Positions 28,982-42,997 are shown, counted from the first letter of the stretch. The stretch: DNA of 64,000 nucleotides from Pterobdella sp. o SKG-2022 (GCA_964035795.1 OZ038321.1:5756996-5820995), one strand, 5' to 3'. Made by a program: numbers and translations. The notes: generated by a model not told the origin, from the letters alone.

Positions 28982-31900
28982 TATTATTATTATATGGTTG
29001 AATTTCGTGTTAGTACCACTTACTTTTGACTTCAAATCCACGTGTCTTACATATTGTCCAGTGGATGAATTTAGCGACTCTGTTGTGGCGCTCTAGGCAC
29101 TCGTGCTTTGCCAGCATTGGGCATCCGGAATCAATGTATGATATTGTTTCAGGGTGAGTTCTGCAAAGCCTACAATTTGGATCAACAGTTTTTTTCAATA
29201 TTTTATTTTTATAATAATTTGTTGCAAGCGTCTGATCTTGGGCGGCAATTATGAGGCTCTCAGTTGTTTCTTTCAACCCAGCGCTGCGAAGCCATGGATT
29301 TTTACTTGTCTGTTCATTTTCAAGGGCTTGTGCATACTGACCGTGCATAGGCTTATTTGTGTATTTGTTTTGAATTTCCTTCATGAGCGTTTTTTTACGA
29401 TGTGTTTTGTTTTACACGCTGCCGTAATTGGGTGAAAATTTTCTTGAGAAACTGTATTCTCAAATTTCAGATTAAACGCTTTTCTCACTTTGTTATTGAT
29501 TTCAAAGAGACTATAAGCAGACTTTTTCGATTCTTCGTGTTCTGTTACTGCACAAATTAAAGGAGTAGTTTGTTTCTTTAAATACATTTCCAGGCCAGCG
29601 AGAATTGTGTAAAAGTGGGATTCTACCTACATCAATCCTCTTCCTCCTTCTGATCTAGAAACGTAGAGTCTTTCTGTGTCGGTTCGAGGGTGATGCATTT
29701 TGAACATTGTAAGTATTTTACTCGTTTTTCTGTCTATTTCTTGTAAGTCAGTTTTCGACCAGTTCACTACACCAAAGCTATAAGATAAGACTGGTATAGC
29801 CAAGCTGTTTATTGCCATAATTTTGTTTGGCGAGCTAAGTTCTGTGCTCAGTATCATTCTTAACCTTCTGTAAATTCATTTTTTAATTTCTTTCTCATGA
29901 TTTTGTGGTGTGTACTAGATGACTCTTCGACCCCTAGGTATTTGTACGATTCGGTATTAGATAATTCTTTTATGTGCGTTTGATCATTCAGACTAATGTT
30001 GGAGCTTCTCACCATTTTACCTTTAATTATGTATAACTTTGCACATTTTTCTAAGCCAAATTCCATATAATGTCATCGCTGAACTTTTTGACTATTCTAA
30101 AGAGCGATCTTAAATCAGAGTCTGATTTACTGTAAATTTTTAGATCGTCCATGTAGAAAAGATGGTTGAGTTTTTTTCCTTTTTCAGCTTTGCCTATTTT
30201 AATAGCTGGAAAGTTTTTCTCATTCAAAAAAATACTCAAAAAGCAAAATGATAGACAGAAAATAAGAAGTGACAATGAATCTTCTTGGAAAATTCCTGTC
30301 TTTATTTTGATCCAAAAAATTTCCATATTTCCCTTCATGTGTCTCAGTCCTAGGTTTATTCTCCATTGAGGCATGGTACGCAAGATGAATTCAACAATCC
30401 GAGAGTGAATTCCGTACATCTTCATGACTTCTAAGATCCATGTGTGTGGTACACTGTCGAAAGCTTTTTTATAATCTATCCATGCTTGAGATAAAGCGCC
30501 TTTTTTATTTTTTGTGATTTCAGTGATCATCCGATTTATTAACAGTTGGTCTTTGCTTCCAAATGAACCTACTCTGCATCCTTTTTGTTCTTCCGGTAAC
30601 AGCTGAAAATTTTCCAAGAGTAAGTTTTTTTTGCTAATATTGACGTCAATGTTTTATAAATGGTGGGTAGACATGTGATCGGGCGATAGTTCTTTGGATC
30701 TTGCGTGTTTTGATCTTTTGCCACTAAGTATGTGTTCCCTTCTGTTAACCACTTTGGGCTCTTGTTGGGGTTTTCCATTATTTCATTCAGAGCGTTAGCT
30801 AAGAAAGAGCGGCTTATGTTGAGCTTCTTCAACCAAAAGTTTGGGATTTTGTCTGGATCTGGCGTTTTCCAGTTTGGCATGTTTTTCAATGCTTCTTTTA
30901 TGTTTTCTGCAGTAATTTTTTCCCATTTTTGGCCTGTGGCTGTTAGTTGCTTCACATGTTTTTTTATACAGCGAAGCCATTCAGCGGTTTCATTGTGTTT
31001 TTCTTCGTTCTCCCAGATGCTTTTCCAATATTTTGCTGTTTCTTCTCAATTTGGTGGCTTATTTACTATTGCGTTTCCTCCATTTATCTCTCTATAAAAT
31101 TTTTTGGCATTAAGGTTAAACAGACTCTTTTGCTCAAAGAAGCTTTTTCTTTTTTCATATCTTTGAATTCTGTGTGCTTTGGCTTGAATTCTTTGTCTTA
31201 ATGCTTCGCTTATTTCTTCACAGCTATTTTCTTCCATTCTTAGTTTTTTCTTTACCAAATTTGCTTTTGTTTTCACTTTTGAGCTTTTGTTGTCTTTCAG
31301 AATCTCTTCGATTATACTTAAATCTTTTCTAAGATTTTTTATTTTTTCTTGTAGTTTTATTTTCCAACTAGAGATTTTTGGCTTCGCTTCGACATTGTTT
31401 TTATCAATCTCTTTTTTTGGTTGGCTCAGATAAGCCGCTGAAGCAAAAATAAGATGGTTTAAAACTGAAAGTGATAGAGGCACTATTTTTTCAAGTATTT
31501 TTCCAAGATTCTCGTTAACTTCGTTCATTTTGGCTTTCATAGCTTTTGTTTCAGTTATTTTTTTAAAGGTTGTCTTTGTGTTATTTTTTTTGTTCTGACA
31601 TTCTCAAAAATTTGAAGAATCTCTTTTTAAATTTTGCTGTTTATCCGTTCAGATAGTGAGGTTGTGTTTTCTTTTTCTGGCGATGCGGTAGTATAGATGT
31701 AGCGTTATTCTTTTTCGCAGGTGGAATTTCCTCTCTTTATTTTCTTTTTGATTTTTGACAGTTATTCGGACTACCTCATTTTTTATTTTTTTGTAAGTTT
31801 CTTCTGGTATTAGCCCGTTTTTTTTAATATATCGTCGTGTGTTTGCTAGCTTATTTGGGTCTGTTGATAAACTATTAGTTAACTGGGGATTTCTTTTTTC

Positions 31901-32240
31901 CCATATCTCGTAAGTTTTTTTTGTGACTGGATAGTTTGAATATATTTCCATAGTAATAAAATAACATCTTAATATCTCCTGATACTCTTCTGATGTCCAC
32001 TTATGTCGCTTGGACGTCAAATTTCTGCTTGTGGATGTTGCGCTTTGAAGGCCATGTTGGGAGTCACTTCGTGTCTGGGTGCTTCTTACGATTTCTTCAC
32101 GTTCTTCAGTTGTTGCAGTTATATTATGACGACTGAGTTGTGTCTGCTCCTTCATACAGTCTCTGCCGGGCAATGCTGAATCAGCTTTACTGATACTTTC
32201 CAGGTCGTTATTCGAATTTTTATTACGTTTGACCATTTTT
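28982..32240 (-). mobile_element. RLE-type LINE, copy B (endonuclease domain lost)
   Basis: The ORF starts near 32236 with a Ser/Thr-rich leader. A Myb-like segment follows, KRHKWTSEEYQEILRCYF...YEIWEKRNP...NKLANTRRYIKK (31750-32030), then a Lys-rich coiled-coil-like part (31046-31540), and RT fragments NYRPITCLPTIYK, DYKKAFDSVPHTWI and NHLFYMDDLKIYS (30120-30955). A thumb part with RLYVSRSEGGRGL comes next, then CRLCRTHPETISYIDSGC and finally KSKWY near 29015. Immediately after KWY the sequence enters an AAT tract shared with copy A, so the PD...D endonuclease domain that should follow is missing. At least five frame breaks are present. The 120-bp tandem repeat upstream (32568-32800) may be its promoter region. 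Confidence 0.82.
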
Positions 32241-32567
32241 AGTCGTTTGTGAATTGTAAAGGTTTTCGCAAGTGAAACTTTTGAGTTTAATATTATTTGG
32301 GATGAGCTTTTTAAAAAAATAAATTTTTTTTTTTTTAATACTTACTGGGTGGTTTGATGATAAATATATGAAAATAAGCAAGTGAATATAAAAGGAAAAT
32401 AATTGTGAAAGAAGAAAAGTTAAAGGATAGAATCGATAAAACAGATAAATAATAAAAGTTGGTAAATATTAGTGAAAAGATAAATCAAATAAAAAATTTA
32501 GTTATTAAAAATAAATCTATAAAAAAAACTCTTCACTTTGAATGTTTGTTATATTTGCTTGTGTGCC

Positions 32568-32800
32568 TTGTAATCTTCCCGGGCAGTGTTTGTTTGTACA
32601 CTGTTGCCGTGAATTTTCAACACAGAACTGACCTCCGAGCTAGTTATTTGTTTGCTAACACTTTTTAGTGTTATTAATCTAAATGCTTTATTTCATTTCC
32701 GGACAATGCTTATTAGTGCACTGTTTCCGTAAATTTTTAGCACAAAACTGCTCTTTGATCAGGTGATTAGATTTACAGTGGTGTCAAGAGTTATTATTGG
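32568..32800. repeat. Imperfect tandem duplication, 120-bp unit
   Basis: Two units offset by exactly 120 bp (CCGGGCAGTG at 32578, CCGGACAATG at 32698) share spaced blocks TACACTG/TGCACTG, CCGT, AATTTT and CACA(G/A)AACTG. They lie upstream of the RLE copy B coding start (minus strand), in the position of its 5' UTR. Confidence 0.6.
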
Positions 32801-33536
32801 TTTAGGAAAGAGAGTATTTTGGTCAGTACGGTGTTTCATAAAAAGGTATAGATATATATTTATATATGTGAAGGCAAATTTACAAAAAAACGGAAATTAA
32901 AATTGGAGAAGATAAAAAAGAAAAATTGAGTACTTCAGGATATAACTGAATTTATCATTTTTCTTTCTTTTATTATTATTTATATTAATTATTATTATTT
33001 TATTATTATTATTATGAAACTAATTCAAAGCTATTATGGTGTTAGGTATAATTGGTATGTATTATTTCAACGCTTGTAATTAGAATTTTTTGAATATTTC
33101 AGAAAATGTGAAAAAAAAATGAAAATTCAAATAAAATTTTATATAAATTATTTTTACAAATTGTAATTTTATTAGCAAAAAAAATATATATAGACAAATC
33201 TAAATTTTAATGTGAAGGAAAGTCTCAAAAATATGAATTATTTGGAAGATAAAATGTCAAATTTTTGAAAAATTTTTTTTTGGTCGAATAATATCAAAAT
33301 AAATATTTAGAAAAAAACTTCATTTAGTACTTTTTATATTTATTGAGGTTTAGCTGAAAAACTATTCACTAACTTGCAGTAAAGCAACTATTTTGAGAGA
33401 AAACTCTTCAAAAGGATATTAATAATGATAACTATTAACCTTTGAACTTTTTCAAAAAAAGAAATGTTAAAAAACCATATAAAAATCAATTTTTAAAACT
33501 CAGAGTAACTCTTGGTCAGTTTTCGTTTGGCACTCC
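32801..33536. other. AT-rich sequence, nothing recognised
   Basis: It contains scattered TTA repeats (32970-33015) but no coding motif. Confidence 0.4.
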
Positions 33537-35270
<1,734 letters not shown>

Positions 35271-35276
35271 CTTGTA

Positions 35277-36800
35277 GCTTATTATTATTATTTGTTTTTT
35301 TCTTCTTTTTACTTTTTGTAAAACAGTGGTTGTGTTTAAGGGGTTGCGACTTACAACCTAGGCACACTCAAAACATTCTTTGTCTTTAGAACCATCTCTA
35401 AAATCCTTGCTTACTCTAAGATGACTGTTTTTTGAATGGTCTCTACTAATAGTTTTATTCCAAGAAAAAATCAACCGAGGCAGTCTATTAAGAATAGTAC
35501 CTAAAGTTTCTACTACTATGAATACTATTTTACATTCCACTTTCTAGTTTTTGGTTTCCTCTACCTAGGTCTCAATACTTCTCCATTTTTTTCATTTTTC
35601 TTCGTTTTCCAGGATTTTTTCAGTCCTATGATGGTACCATTTCTCACTGAAATGAAAACAATATTTTTTAGCGAGACTCTAGTAGACCGCTGTTGCCACC
35701 TTATCATGTCTAGCTTTATATTCTTTTTAAGCTAGTTTCTGGCACCCTGAAACTATGTCTAAAACCATTTCGTCTTTCTGTTTGCCCATTCTGCATGTTG
35801 GTGATGGTTCTGCAGCAATCACCAGACAGTTTCTTTTTTCAGGGTACCTCTTTTTAACCACAACTATAGTCCAATGCAGCGTTTGTCTTTCTTTCAAATT
35901 ATCCATGCATATACTTTCCAATCCATTTTTCGCATTCAGTATGAATTTCTTCAGCAGTAGTTTCGACGTTCAAGCTCTTCTTACATCCTTCTTCGAAACC
36001 TTTGGTGATTTCAGCGTACTCAATAAACTGTCTTTTTTTTCTGACTGAATCAAATATACTTTTTAGACATCTTCCACCTAGACTTCGATAACGTATAGTC
36101 GGTCTGCATCGGGTCTTGGATGAAATTCTAGATATACATTTAACTGCTTCCTAGTTATGCGGTTCATAATTTTGAGTTCATCTTTTGCCCAATTCAAGAT
36201 TCCGACAGATTAGGTCGTAATGTTTTGACAACTAACTGCTGTGGCCTGAGAGAAGTTTTTGTACTCATTTCTTCATTTTTTTCCATAATGACATCTTCGT
36301 GCTCTTGTTTCTTCAGGTTGTTGACATCTGAATTACTTGTATCAAGTTTTTTTTTTCAAGATTCCAACTTTTGAATTTCTCCAATTCAACTTCTGTGGAC
36401 CAGTTGCTTCTCAATATTGTCCGTACTTGGTTTGCTAGCCTCTGTTTCAATAATTCGTCCTGTCTTTTCTCGTTCCAAATCCTAACCATTCTTTTTTAAT
36501 ATCCTTTCATCTTGGGATCACTTTCATAGTAGAATTTCAGATCAGTCATATTGTCTTTTTTAGAGAATTTTTTTCTTCCTTCTTCAGCAGTCATAGTTTG
36601 ACGACCGGTACTCTCCTGCTGTCCCAAGAGCATCTTGCGGGCGAAGCTGAGCCAGCTTGGCTGACCCTTCACTTGGCGCCATTGATCAAAATTTTCTTTA
36701 TTTGTTTATTCATTTGGAGTGTGATTTTTCTTATCAAGGCTCATTTTATTAGCCCGACTGGCAAGTGTTCTCTGTCAGGGTTGTTTCCCTCAGCCTTTGG
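35277..36800 (-). mobile_element. RLE-type LINE, copy D (reverse transcriptase core deleted)
   Basis: The minus strand starts with an N-terminal leader (WLSFARKMLLGQQESTGRQT, 36590-36680) and a Myb-like segment (DLKFYYES, RIWNEKR, LANQVRTI; 36400-36560). It then passes straight to the post-RT region (GILNWAKDELKIMNRITRKQ, about 36200; HPRPDADRLYV), a WYHH segment near 35650, and the C-terminal VETLGTILNRLPR (35380-35540). YMDD and the RT motifs are absent, so about 1.5-2 kb of the element is missing. It ends with an (AAT)4 tail at 35281-35293, to which copy C is joined. Confidence 0.72.
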
Positions 36801-37739
36801 TTCTAACGAGAAGCAAACGCACAAGGCAGTGGAAATTGTACTTGTGCAAATGATACTTGTGATACTATTATATTTATTTTTCAATCTTGAAAAATCTATA
36901 TATATTTTTTAAACAACTATTTGTAAGTTTACCAAATTGAGCTCTCTATAAAAACATTAGTCAATTCTCAAACCATAATAAAACAAACTGCTTCTAGAAA
37001 AAATTAAAAAATTTGAAACGTGGTAAGCTTTTTAGAAATAAAAAAAAGATGTTTCTCAAGTCCAAACTTCCACAACTTACAAAAAATCAGATCTATCTCA
37101 ATTTCAACCTTTCACGACAAAAAAAGAACAGGTATATCTCAAGTCCAACCCTTCATAAGCAAACAAAAGGTCTATAAAAGATTAATTTTTTAGGGTACAG
37201 CTGAGTTTTCTAAAATTATAAAAAGTTTAAGTAAAATTAATGTGTTCTAAAAACCTTCTTGAAGTCAATTTTTAAAAATCAAACTTATTTTTATTTGGAT
37301 TCTTATCGTTGTTTGTTTATATTATTAAATCTATAACAAATAAAGCATTAAATACTATATATATAGTACAATGATAAGAAGCAATAAATAAAAAAATGAA
37401 AATGATACCAATAAAAGAGAGTTTTATAAAACAAAATGATAAAAATATAGAAAATAAATACATAAAATTACAAGCTAAAGGTGATGAAATATACAAACTA
37501 ACAGGTTATCGTAAAATGTATAACTATTTAGGTTGACAAATAATTTAAAGCAAAATATAAAAAGGTATATAACTACTCATATTGCTCACTTATTTGAAAA
37601 ATTAATTATTGAAAAAGTTGATAAAACTAAAAAAATTATTTAAGATAAATTATACAAAAAAAAACATATAGAATGATCTTTGGTAACGTTCCGAACCTAA
37701 CACTAATAACAATAATAATAATCTACGAAGTTTATTATT
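36801..37739. other. AT-rich region with a weak tandem repeat and a possible LINE scrap
   Basis: About 37060-37190 holds three loose repeats of a roughly 42-bp unit marked by ATCTCAAGTCCAA-like blocks. Around 37395-37540 the plus strand reads NIENKYIKLQAKGDEIYKLT and YNYLG, which could be a scrap of an RLE-type RT (compare the YKYLG motif elsewhere). Nothing else is recognised. Confidence 0.4.
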
Positions 37740-38040
37740 ATTAGCCCAGAGAGTTTCAAGATCATTTGATGTTTTTAAAAAATAGTCTAATATAATAATA
37801 GATTATAGAAGCTTAATATTCTTTTAGGAATTTTGTTTTCATGCCCTTCCAAATCCTTTTCTTTCTTAAACCTTCCGGCAAGCTGTTTCACAAACTTGAG
37901 CCTTCAATGTCAAACTTACGCTTTCCAATACTAGACATTTTGGATTTAGGGACATATAAATTTGTTGGACTACATCTTAGCCTACACTTAAATATAACTA
38001 TAATAATCGATCTTGATAAATATTAGAGATAGTCAAGACA
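37740..38040 (-). mobile_element. CR1-like LINE, third family, C-terminal fragment
   Basis: The minus strand reads MSSIGKRKFDIEG, then NSLPEGLRKKR and a Lys-rich tail, ending near a TTATTATTA run. It aligns with the plus-strand fragment at 26236-26575. Confidence 0.6.
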
Positions 38041-38990
38041 ACGGCAGTGCTAAAGAATGGAAATTTTCCTATTTATTTAATCGTATGAGATTTTTATATT
38101 ATTTGAAAAGCAGTGTGCTAAGAACGAGAGTTACACTTAGTATTTTGAGTTTGGAAATTAATTGCCATTAAAGTTAACTTTGGTGACAGATTTGAAATAT
38201 AACTGATGATATAAAAAAGCGTGCTTTTGTATGATTTCACTAATGAGATATATATAAAAAAGAAAGACTGGGCCTAAAAAAAGAATGTGGGGGACACCAA
38301 TACGTAGAAAAGTAAAGATAGATGAACAACTTGTTTGCTCCTAAAAAGATAAAATAAAACCACGATAAAGCAATGTCAGGTATGTGTAAGTAGTTTTCAA
38401 AAATCTGCAGCATATAAGGATGATTGATGGTATCGAAAACCGTTGAAATTTCTTAAAACACCAAGACGGCCGCAGACCCGCTAGCACAACTATATCGGTG
38501 ATGTATAAAGCATTTTCTGTCGAGTGATAAAAACAGTATGCCTATTGGAGAGGGTTTTAAAGTACGCATTGAAAAAACGTGAAGAGAACTTCGTGAAAAC
38601 GAAATTTTCTAAAAGTGTTGAAATGGTGCTGAGGTTTGAAATTTGACGATAGTTGGATGGTTGCATTGGATTCAAGCTATTCTTTTCCACTAAAAGGATT
38701 ATCTGTGCTGTTTAGAACAAGGTCAAAGAAGTGTCTAAAAAAAACAGAAAGTGAGCAGATATTTGAGGTTAATATGCCAAAGAACCGTTTTAGAAGAAAA
38801 GTATGAATTATGTCTAAAAGTGAAAATTAATTTGGGAGTTTGATGATTTCATTGACAGTAATAAGTAAAAAGAGGAGATTTTCATGGTCACTGTCAGTTG
38901 GAAAACGTTGTGAGTCAAACCCATTTTTGTCGTGTAAAATGTGCTGAAATTATTGAAGATGAGATTTGACAAAAGCTCGAAGAGAATTTA
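38041..38990 (-). mobile_element. CR1-like LINE, family 2, decayed copy
   Basis: The minus strand reads NSLNPMQPSNYRQISNLSTI (38490-38690), matching NLDPMQPSNYRPISNLSII of the 59535-62170 copy. Downstream pieces match it too (RVTLVF..K and the SISKVF-type region at 38100-38200). It is heavily mutated and lacks its 3' terminus. Confidence 0.72.
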
Positions 38991-39239
38991 AAAAATGATT
39001 TGAATGTATTAAAAGCGAAATTTCAACATAGAAAACTTATCTCGTTATCCATGTCACCTAAAATTTTTTTTTTCTCATTTCTCCTTTTGATCATTTTTCT
39101 TCCATCCGTCTTTCTGAGGCGATTTTCAGCAAATTTTCGTGACGCAAGATATTCATCTGGATTTTCTTCTTTTTATCTGCCATCAGTCGTCTTCTTTTAT
39201 TAGTCCGGTTTAAAACTTTTTAATTGTCAGTTTGTCAGT

Positions 39240-39720
39240 CCATTTCACTTTTTTCTCCAGACCCACATTTCCCTAGCTTCCAAGCTTTTTTTGTCCGCCT
39301 TGCAAATGGCCTACGTTTCTGCTGCATACGTCGCCACACTCCACACCAGGGTCTTGACCAGCTTCTTTTTGGTCGCTTGCCTGAGTCCACCTGCAAGGAT
39401 TGATTTTAGATGAAAAAATATATTTTTAGTCATTCCAATCCGTATCCTAGTGTTTTTTCGATGTAACTAATTCCAAAAGATAGCTTCCCAAGTACTTAAT
39501 TTTTTTCACTTGTTCAAGTTCGACACTGTCAAGGTTCATACTATTCCTACCAGATTTTTTTTCCAAACTTCATGGTCTTGGTTTTTTGGCTATTTATTTT
39601 CATTCCATAGTTCTTGACCAATCTGTTTGTTTCTTCCACAATACTTTGTAAAAATGAAATTTTAGTTTCAAAATTTAAATAAATAATTTTTTGTTTGTTT
39701 TTTGATTGAACTCAAAATAA
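39240..39720 (-). mobile_element. Decayed endonuclease-reverse transcriptase LINE fragment
   Basis: The minus strand reads KNYGMKINSQKTKTMKFGKK, then LDSVELEQVKKIKYLGSYL, and a frameshifted W-S..TYAAET-like region. This is the post-YADD part of a Jockey/RTE-like LINE (typical pattern GMK.N..KTK.M, VEQV..FKYLGS). No catalytic motif is left. A related remnant may continue to about 39000. Confidence 0.6.
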
Positions 39721-40980
39721 TTCCAAATGGCATTTAAAAGAAGGTAAAAGAGCGAAGGATAATGAAAGCAAGAATGACTACAAAACTCCGTCTGCATTCA
39801 ACCCTCAACCCTCCAATGTAACAACTCATGATGTAACTCTTGCTATTTCAAAATCTTTTGATTTCAATGTAATTTCGAAAATAAATTTTAATGTTGTAAA
39901 TCATTCACCTTTTTGCTCAAAATAAAAATCTGTATTTGCTTTTCATTTCATGCGTTTTGAAAAGGATTTTTAAGCTTTTGCGCTATTTCTAATTATGAAT
40001 GGGCTTTTTAAAACCATTTTTATAGTTTTGAGACAAGCTTCTCGAAACATTTTTAACTTGAAAAATGTGAAATTGAAAATCTTGCTTTAAAACAAACTTG
40101 GGTTTTATTTGCTAGCGTTTCGCGAATTTTAGCTGTTTTTTCAACAAATGTTCTAAAATACTTTCATAAATCGTTTTAAAATTATCAGATACGTGTTTCA
40201 TTTTTGTCTGAAATTTTGAAAACTTGAAAATATTTTCTTTAATCCAACATGTTTTGTTATTTTGCAACAATTTTGAAATGAATGTTTTTGAGTGTTGTCA
40301 ATAAATTTGAAAAAAATCGAATTTAAAAGTTTTAATGAAAACCAAATGCTGAATGAAAGTAATATATTGAATAGAAGACACCAGTAAATAAGAGATAGAT
40401 GAAGTGAGCAGACTATTGTGGGAAGGACAATGCCAGCAGGAAATTTTCAATAGATGGAAACAAGGTTTATTGTGAAACTTTGGTTGAAATTTTGAAAGTG
40501 CAAAAAAACAATCTTTGAGCTTCTATTAAATTTATTATTTCTTTTTTTGCAACATTCCGTGTTTTGTTCCGTGTTTGAATCAAGTTTTTTTTATGTGATT
40601 TCAAGTTGACCAGCAGAAGTTTATTATTACTTAAATACTTTTGATTTTTCAAAAATTAAGACTTATATTTAACAATCAATCAAAATTAAGCGGCTTATTT
40701 TATGGTGGAACCGCTCGCAGTGACCAGCAATTAAAGAGCTATAAATAGATCTAACAACAAAGAAAGCATAACAAGCTAAAAATAAGAATAAGCTTTAAAA
40801 AACAATAATAAATAATTAAAATAAAAAACAATAAAATTATGAATAAATGAAATATTAAAATATTAATAAAAAAATAATGAAAAATTAAATAATAATAATT
40901 AAAAACTTGAAAAACATTGTACAATCAAACCAAACTCACAAGCAAAGTAAAAAACAAACGGTCTTCAAAAAATCAGATAT
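39721..40980. other. AT-rich sequence, nothing recognised
   Basis: Neither strand shows a motif-bearing frame or a repeat noticed elsewhere. Confidence 0.4.
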
Positions 40981-42865
40981 CAATATAATATAAGAATCCC
41001 GCATCGTTCTTCCCGCGGTCAAAGAAGGGACGCGACCTTCAGTAAATGATCAGACTGAGGTCGAAAAACTCGCTGATAGATCAAACTTCTCTCAAAATAA
41101 AAACCTATGTAGACCCCAGAACGGGATTTTACCCACCCCTGGCCACTCAGGTTCACCAATGATTCATTCCAGAAAAAAAAGAAATAAATGGACTAGAGAG
41201 GAGTATAAAGAAGTTATTTATTGTTTTTACTATACACTAAAAAACCCAAGATCTAGTAACAAGACTAATGGTACCTACATAATATGGTGCACACGTTATA
41301 ATGAAAGCAACAAGATGTAAAACATCGATGCAAATAAATTAGCGAATCAAAGAAGATACATCATTTGCAATAAAAAACTGACTGATTTAGAACAAATTAA
41401 AGAACAGGTCATAAATGATACCCAAAAAGAAAATATAGATAAACTAATAAATACGATAATAATAATAAAAATCGAAATAATAATAATAATTATGATGATA
41501 ATAATAAGAATAATAATTTTGGTAATAATAATAATAATAATAACAATAATAATGATAATAAAAACAATGAAAATAATAATAATAAAATAACAAGAAATTA
41601 TTCGGTTAATGGTAGAAAAGAAGAAACTGGTGATGAAGTAAAGGAAATAAGTGAGCTTGAAAATAATGGTAATAAAAGTTGCAATGATGAAGTGGGTGGA
41701 ACATGTGAACAAGAAGAACGGTTAATTTACGATTATAGTGGTGAACAAAATTACATGGTCAGACAAAGAGCGGTTGATCAGTTGAAACAAGAGATTATAG
41801 AAGAATTATTTGTTGTCAAATATATGAAATGAGCAAAAGAGAACTCTTAATAAAAATTAAACAAACCCAAAAGTTTAAAACTCTCTTTGTATTGGGAAAT
41901 GAAACAGTGAAACAAATTTTTGATGAAATAAACCCAGACTTACCAGAACTAAACAATTTAAGTAACGCTACATCAAAAACTCTTCAATACAAATGTTGTA
42001 TAAAACCAAAATCAACTACAATTAAAAAGAATATACTTATACCAAAATGGAAAAAGAAATTAGTGAATGAAATCGAGAACTATAAAATGATGTTTTTTTA
42101 CTCAGTGAATTAAAAAGGGAAAATAAAATAATAAATTCAAAAATAGAAAAAACATATAACATAAAGACTTTTAATCAAATAGCCACTATCAAAGAAGAAC
42201 TTGTACAAAAACTACAACTAGAAGCACAAAGGTTAAGGAGAATGAATAAAAGATGTGACTTTCATAAACAGAATAAAATCTTTGTAACAGATGCAAAAAG
42301 GTTTTACAGAGAAATCTTCAAAGCCTCAATAGTTGTGAAGGAATCTCCAAAGCCTCAATAGTTGTGAAGGAATCTCCAAAGCCTCAATAGTTGTGAAGGA
42401 ATCTCCAAAGCCTCAATAGTTGTGAAGGAATCTCCAAAGCCTCAATAGTTGTGAAGGAATCTCCAAAGCCTCAATAGTTGTGAAGGAATCTCCAAAGCCT
42501 CAATAGTTGTGAAGGAATCTCCAACAGAGGAAGAAATGAAAACTTCCTGGCAAGATACTTGGAGTGAAAAGAAGTCCCACAATGATTGTGCTTCATGGAT
42601 AGAAGGCATAATTCGGGACAACAAAAGGATCCCTTGCCAACAATGGAGCAATATAGAAGAAAGTGAGATGGCTGAAGCCCTGAAGAAGTCTCATAAGTGG
42701 AGGTCTCCAGAAGTTGATGAAGTGCCTAACTTTTGGTTAGACACTCTACAAGCTACACATAAATGCATGGCTTCGAAGCTTAACAAAATTTTTGAACACC
42801 CCGAAAATATTCCAACATGGATATATAAAGGGCACACATTCCTTATACCCAAGTGCACGCATTTT
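40981..42865 (+). mobile_element. RLE-type LINE, copy E (N-terminal part through early RT)
   Basis: The plus strand encodes a Myb-like segment (KRNKWTREEYKEVIYCFYY, 41170-41230; IDANKLANQRRYI, about 41320, with one stop between). A long Asn tract encoded by AAT/AAC repeats follows (41455-41590), then KITRNYSVNGRKEETGDEVK and RQRAVDQLK. A Lys-rich middle part has FYREIFKASIVVKES (42300-42350). After a 29-bp minisatellite, RT sequence has RSPEVDEVPNFWLDTLQATH and HTFLIPK (42509-42860). Reading then stops at an inverted segment. The middle closely matches copy A (28600-28980). Confidence 0.8.
42320..42522 (+). repeat. 29-bp minisatellite, seven copies
   Basis: A unit beginning AAAGCCTCAATAGTTGTGAA and ending GGAATCTCC repeats at 42320, 42349, 42378, 42407, 42436, 42465 and 42494 with no visible differences. 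It lies inside the RLE copy E coding frame. One unit keeps the protein open (KASIVVKES), while the second and later units bring in-frame TAG codons. Confidence 0.95.
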
Positions 42866-42869
42866 TATA

Positions 42870-42995
42870 CCCTTTTTCTGCATCCTTTTTGTTCTATAGG
42901 GAAAAGGTTATGTTCTTCCATATCCTTGTAGGTTCTTTCTTATAGTATCGAAGTTAAAAGCTTGTATGTTGTTGAAAGACACATAATTGGACAAT
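42870..42995 (-). mobile_element. Inverted RLE-type LINE segment next to copy E
   Basis: The minus strand reads KNYCPIMCLSTTYKLLTSIL, then ERTYKDMEEHNLFPIEQKGCRK, split here as ERTYKDMEEH and NLFPIEQKGCRK. This is the NYRPI and EEQKGCR part of the RT that should follow HTFLIPK of copy E, but it lies in the opposite orientation. The junction is at about 42865. Confidence 0.65.
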
Positions 42996-42997
42996 AG

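Noticed and set aside
28851..29096. Plus-strand hydrophobic ORF repeated in antisense at 41347-41712
   Set aside because: Both are antisense of the AAT-rich ORF region of RLE copies A and E; the similarity reflects the LINE family.
42320..42522. CRISPR-like array of seven 29-bp repeats
   Set aside because: The repeats are directly contiguous with no spacers and lie in a LINE ORF of an animal genome; it is a minisatellite.
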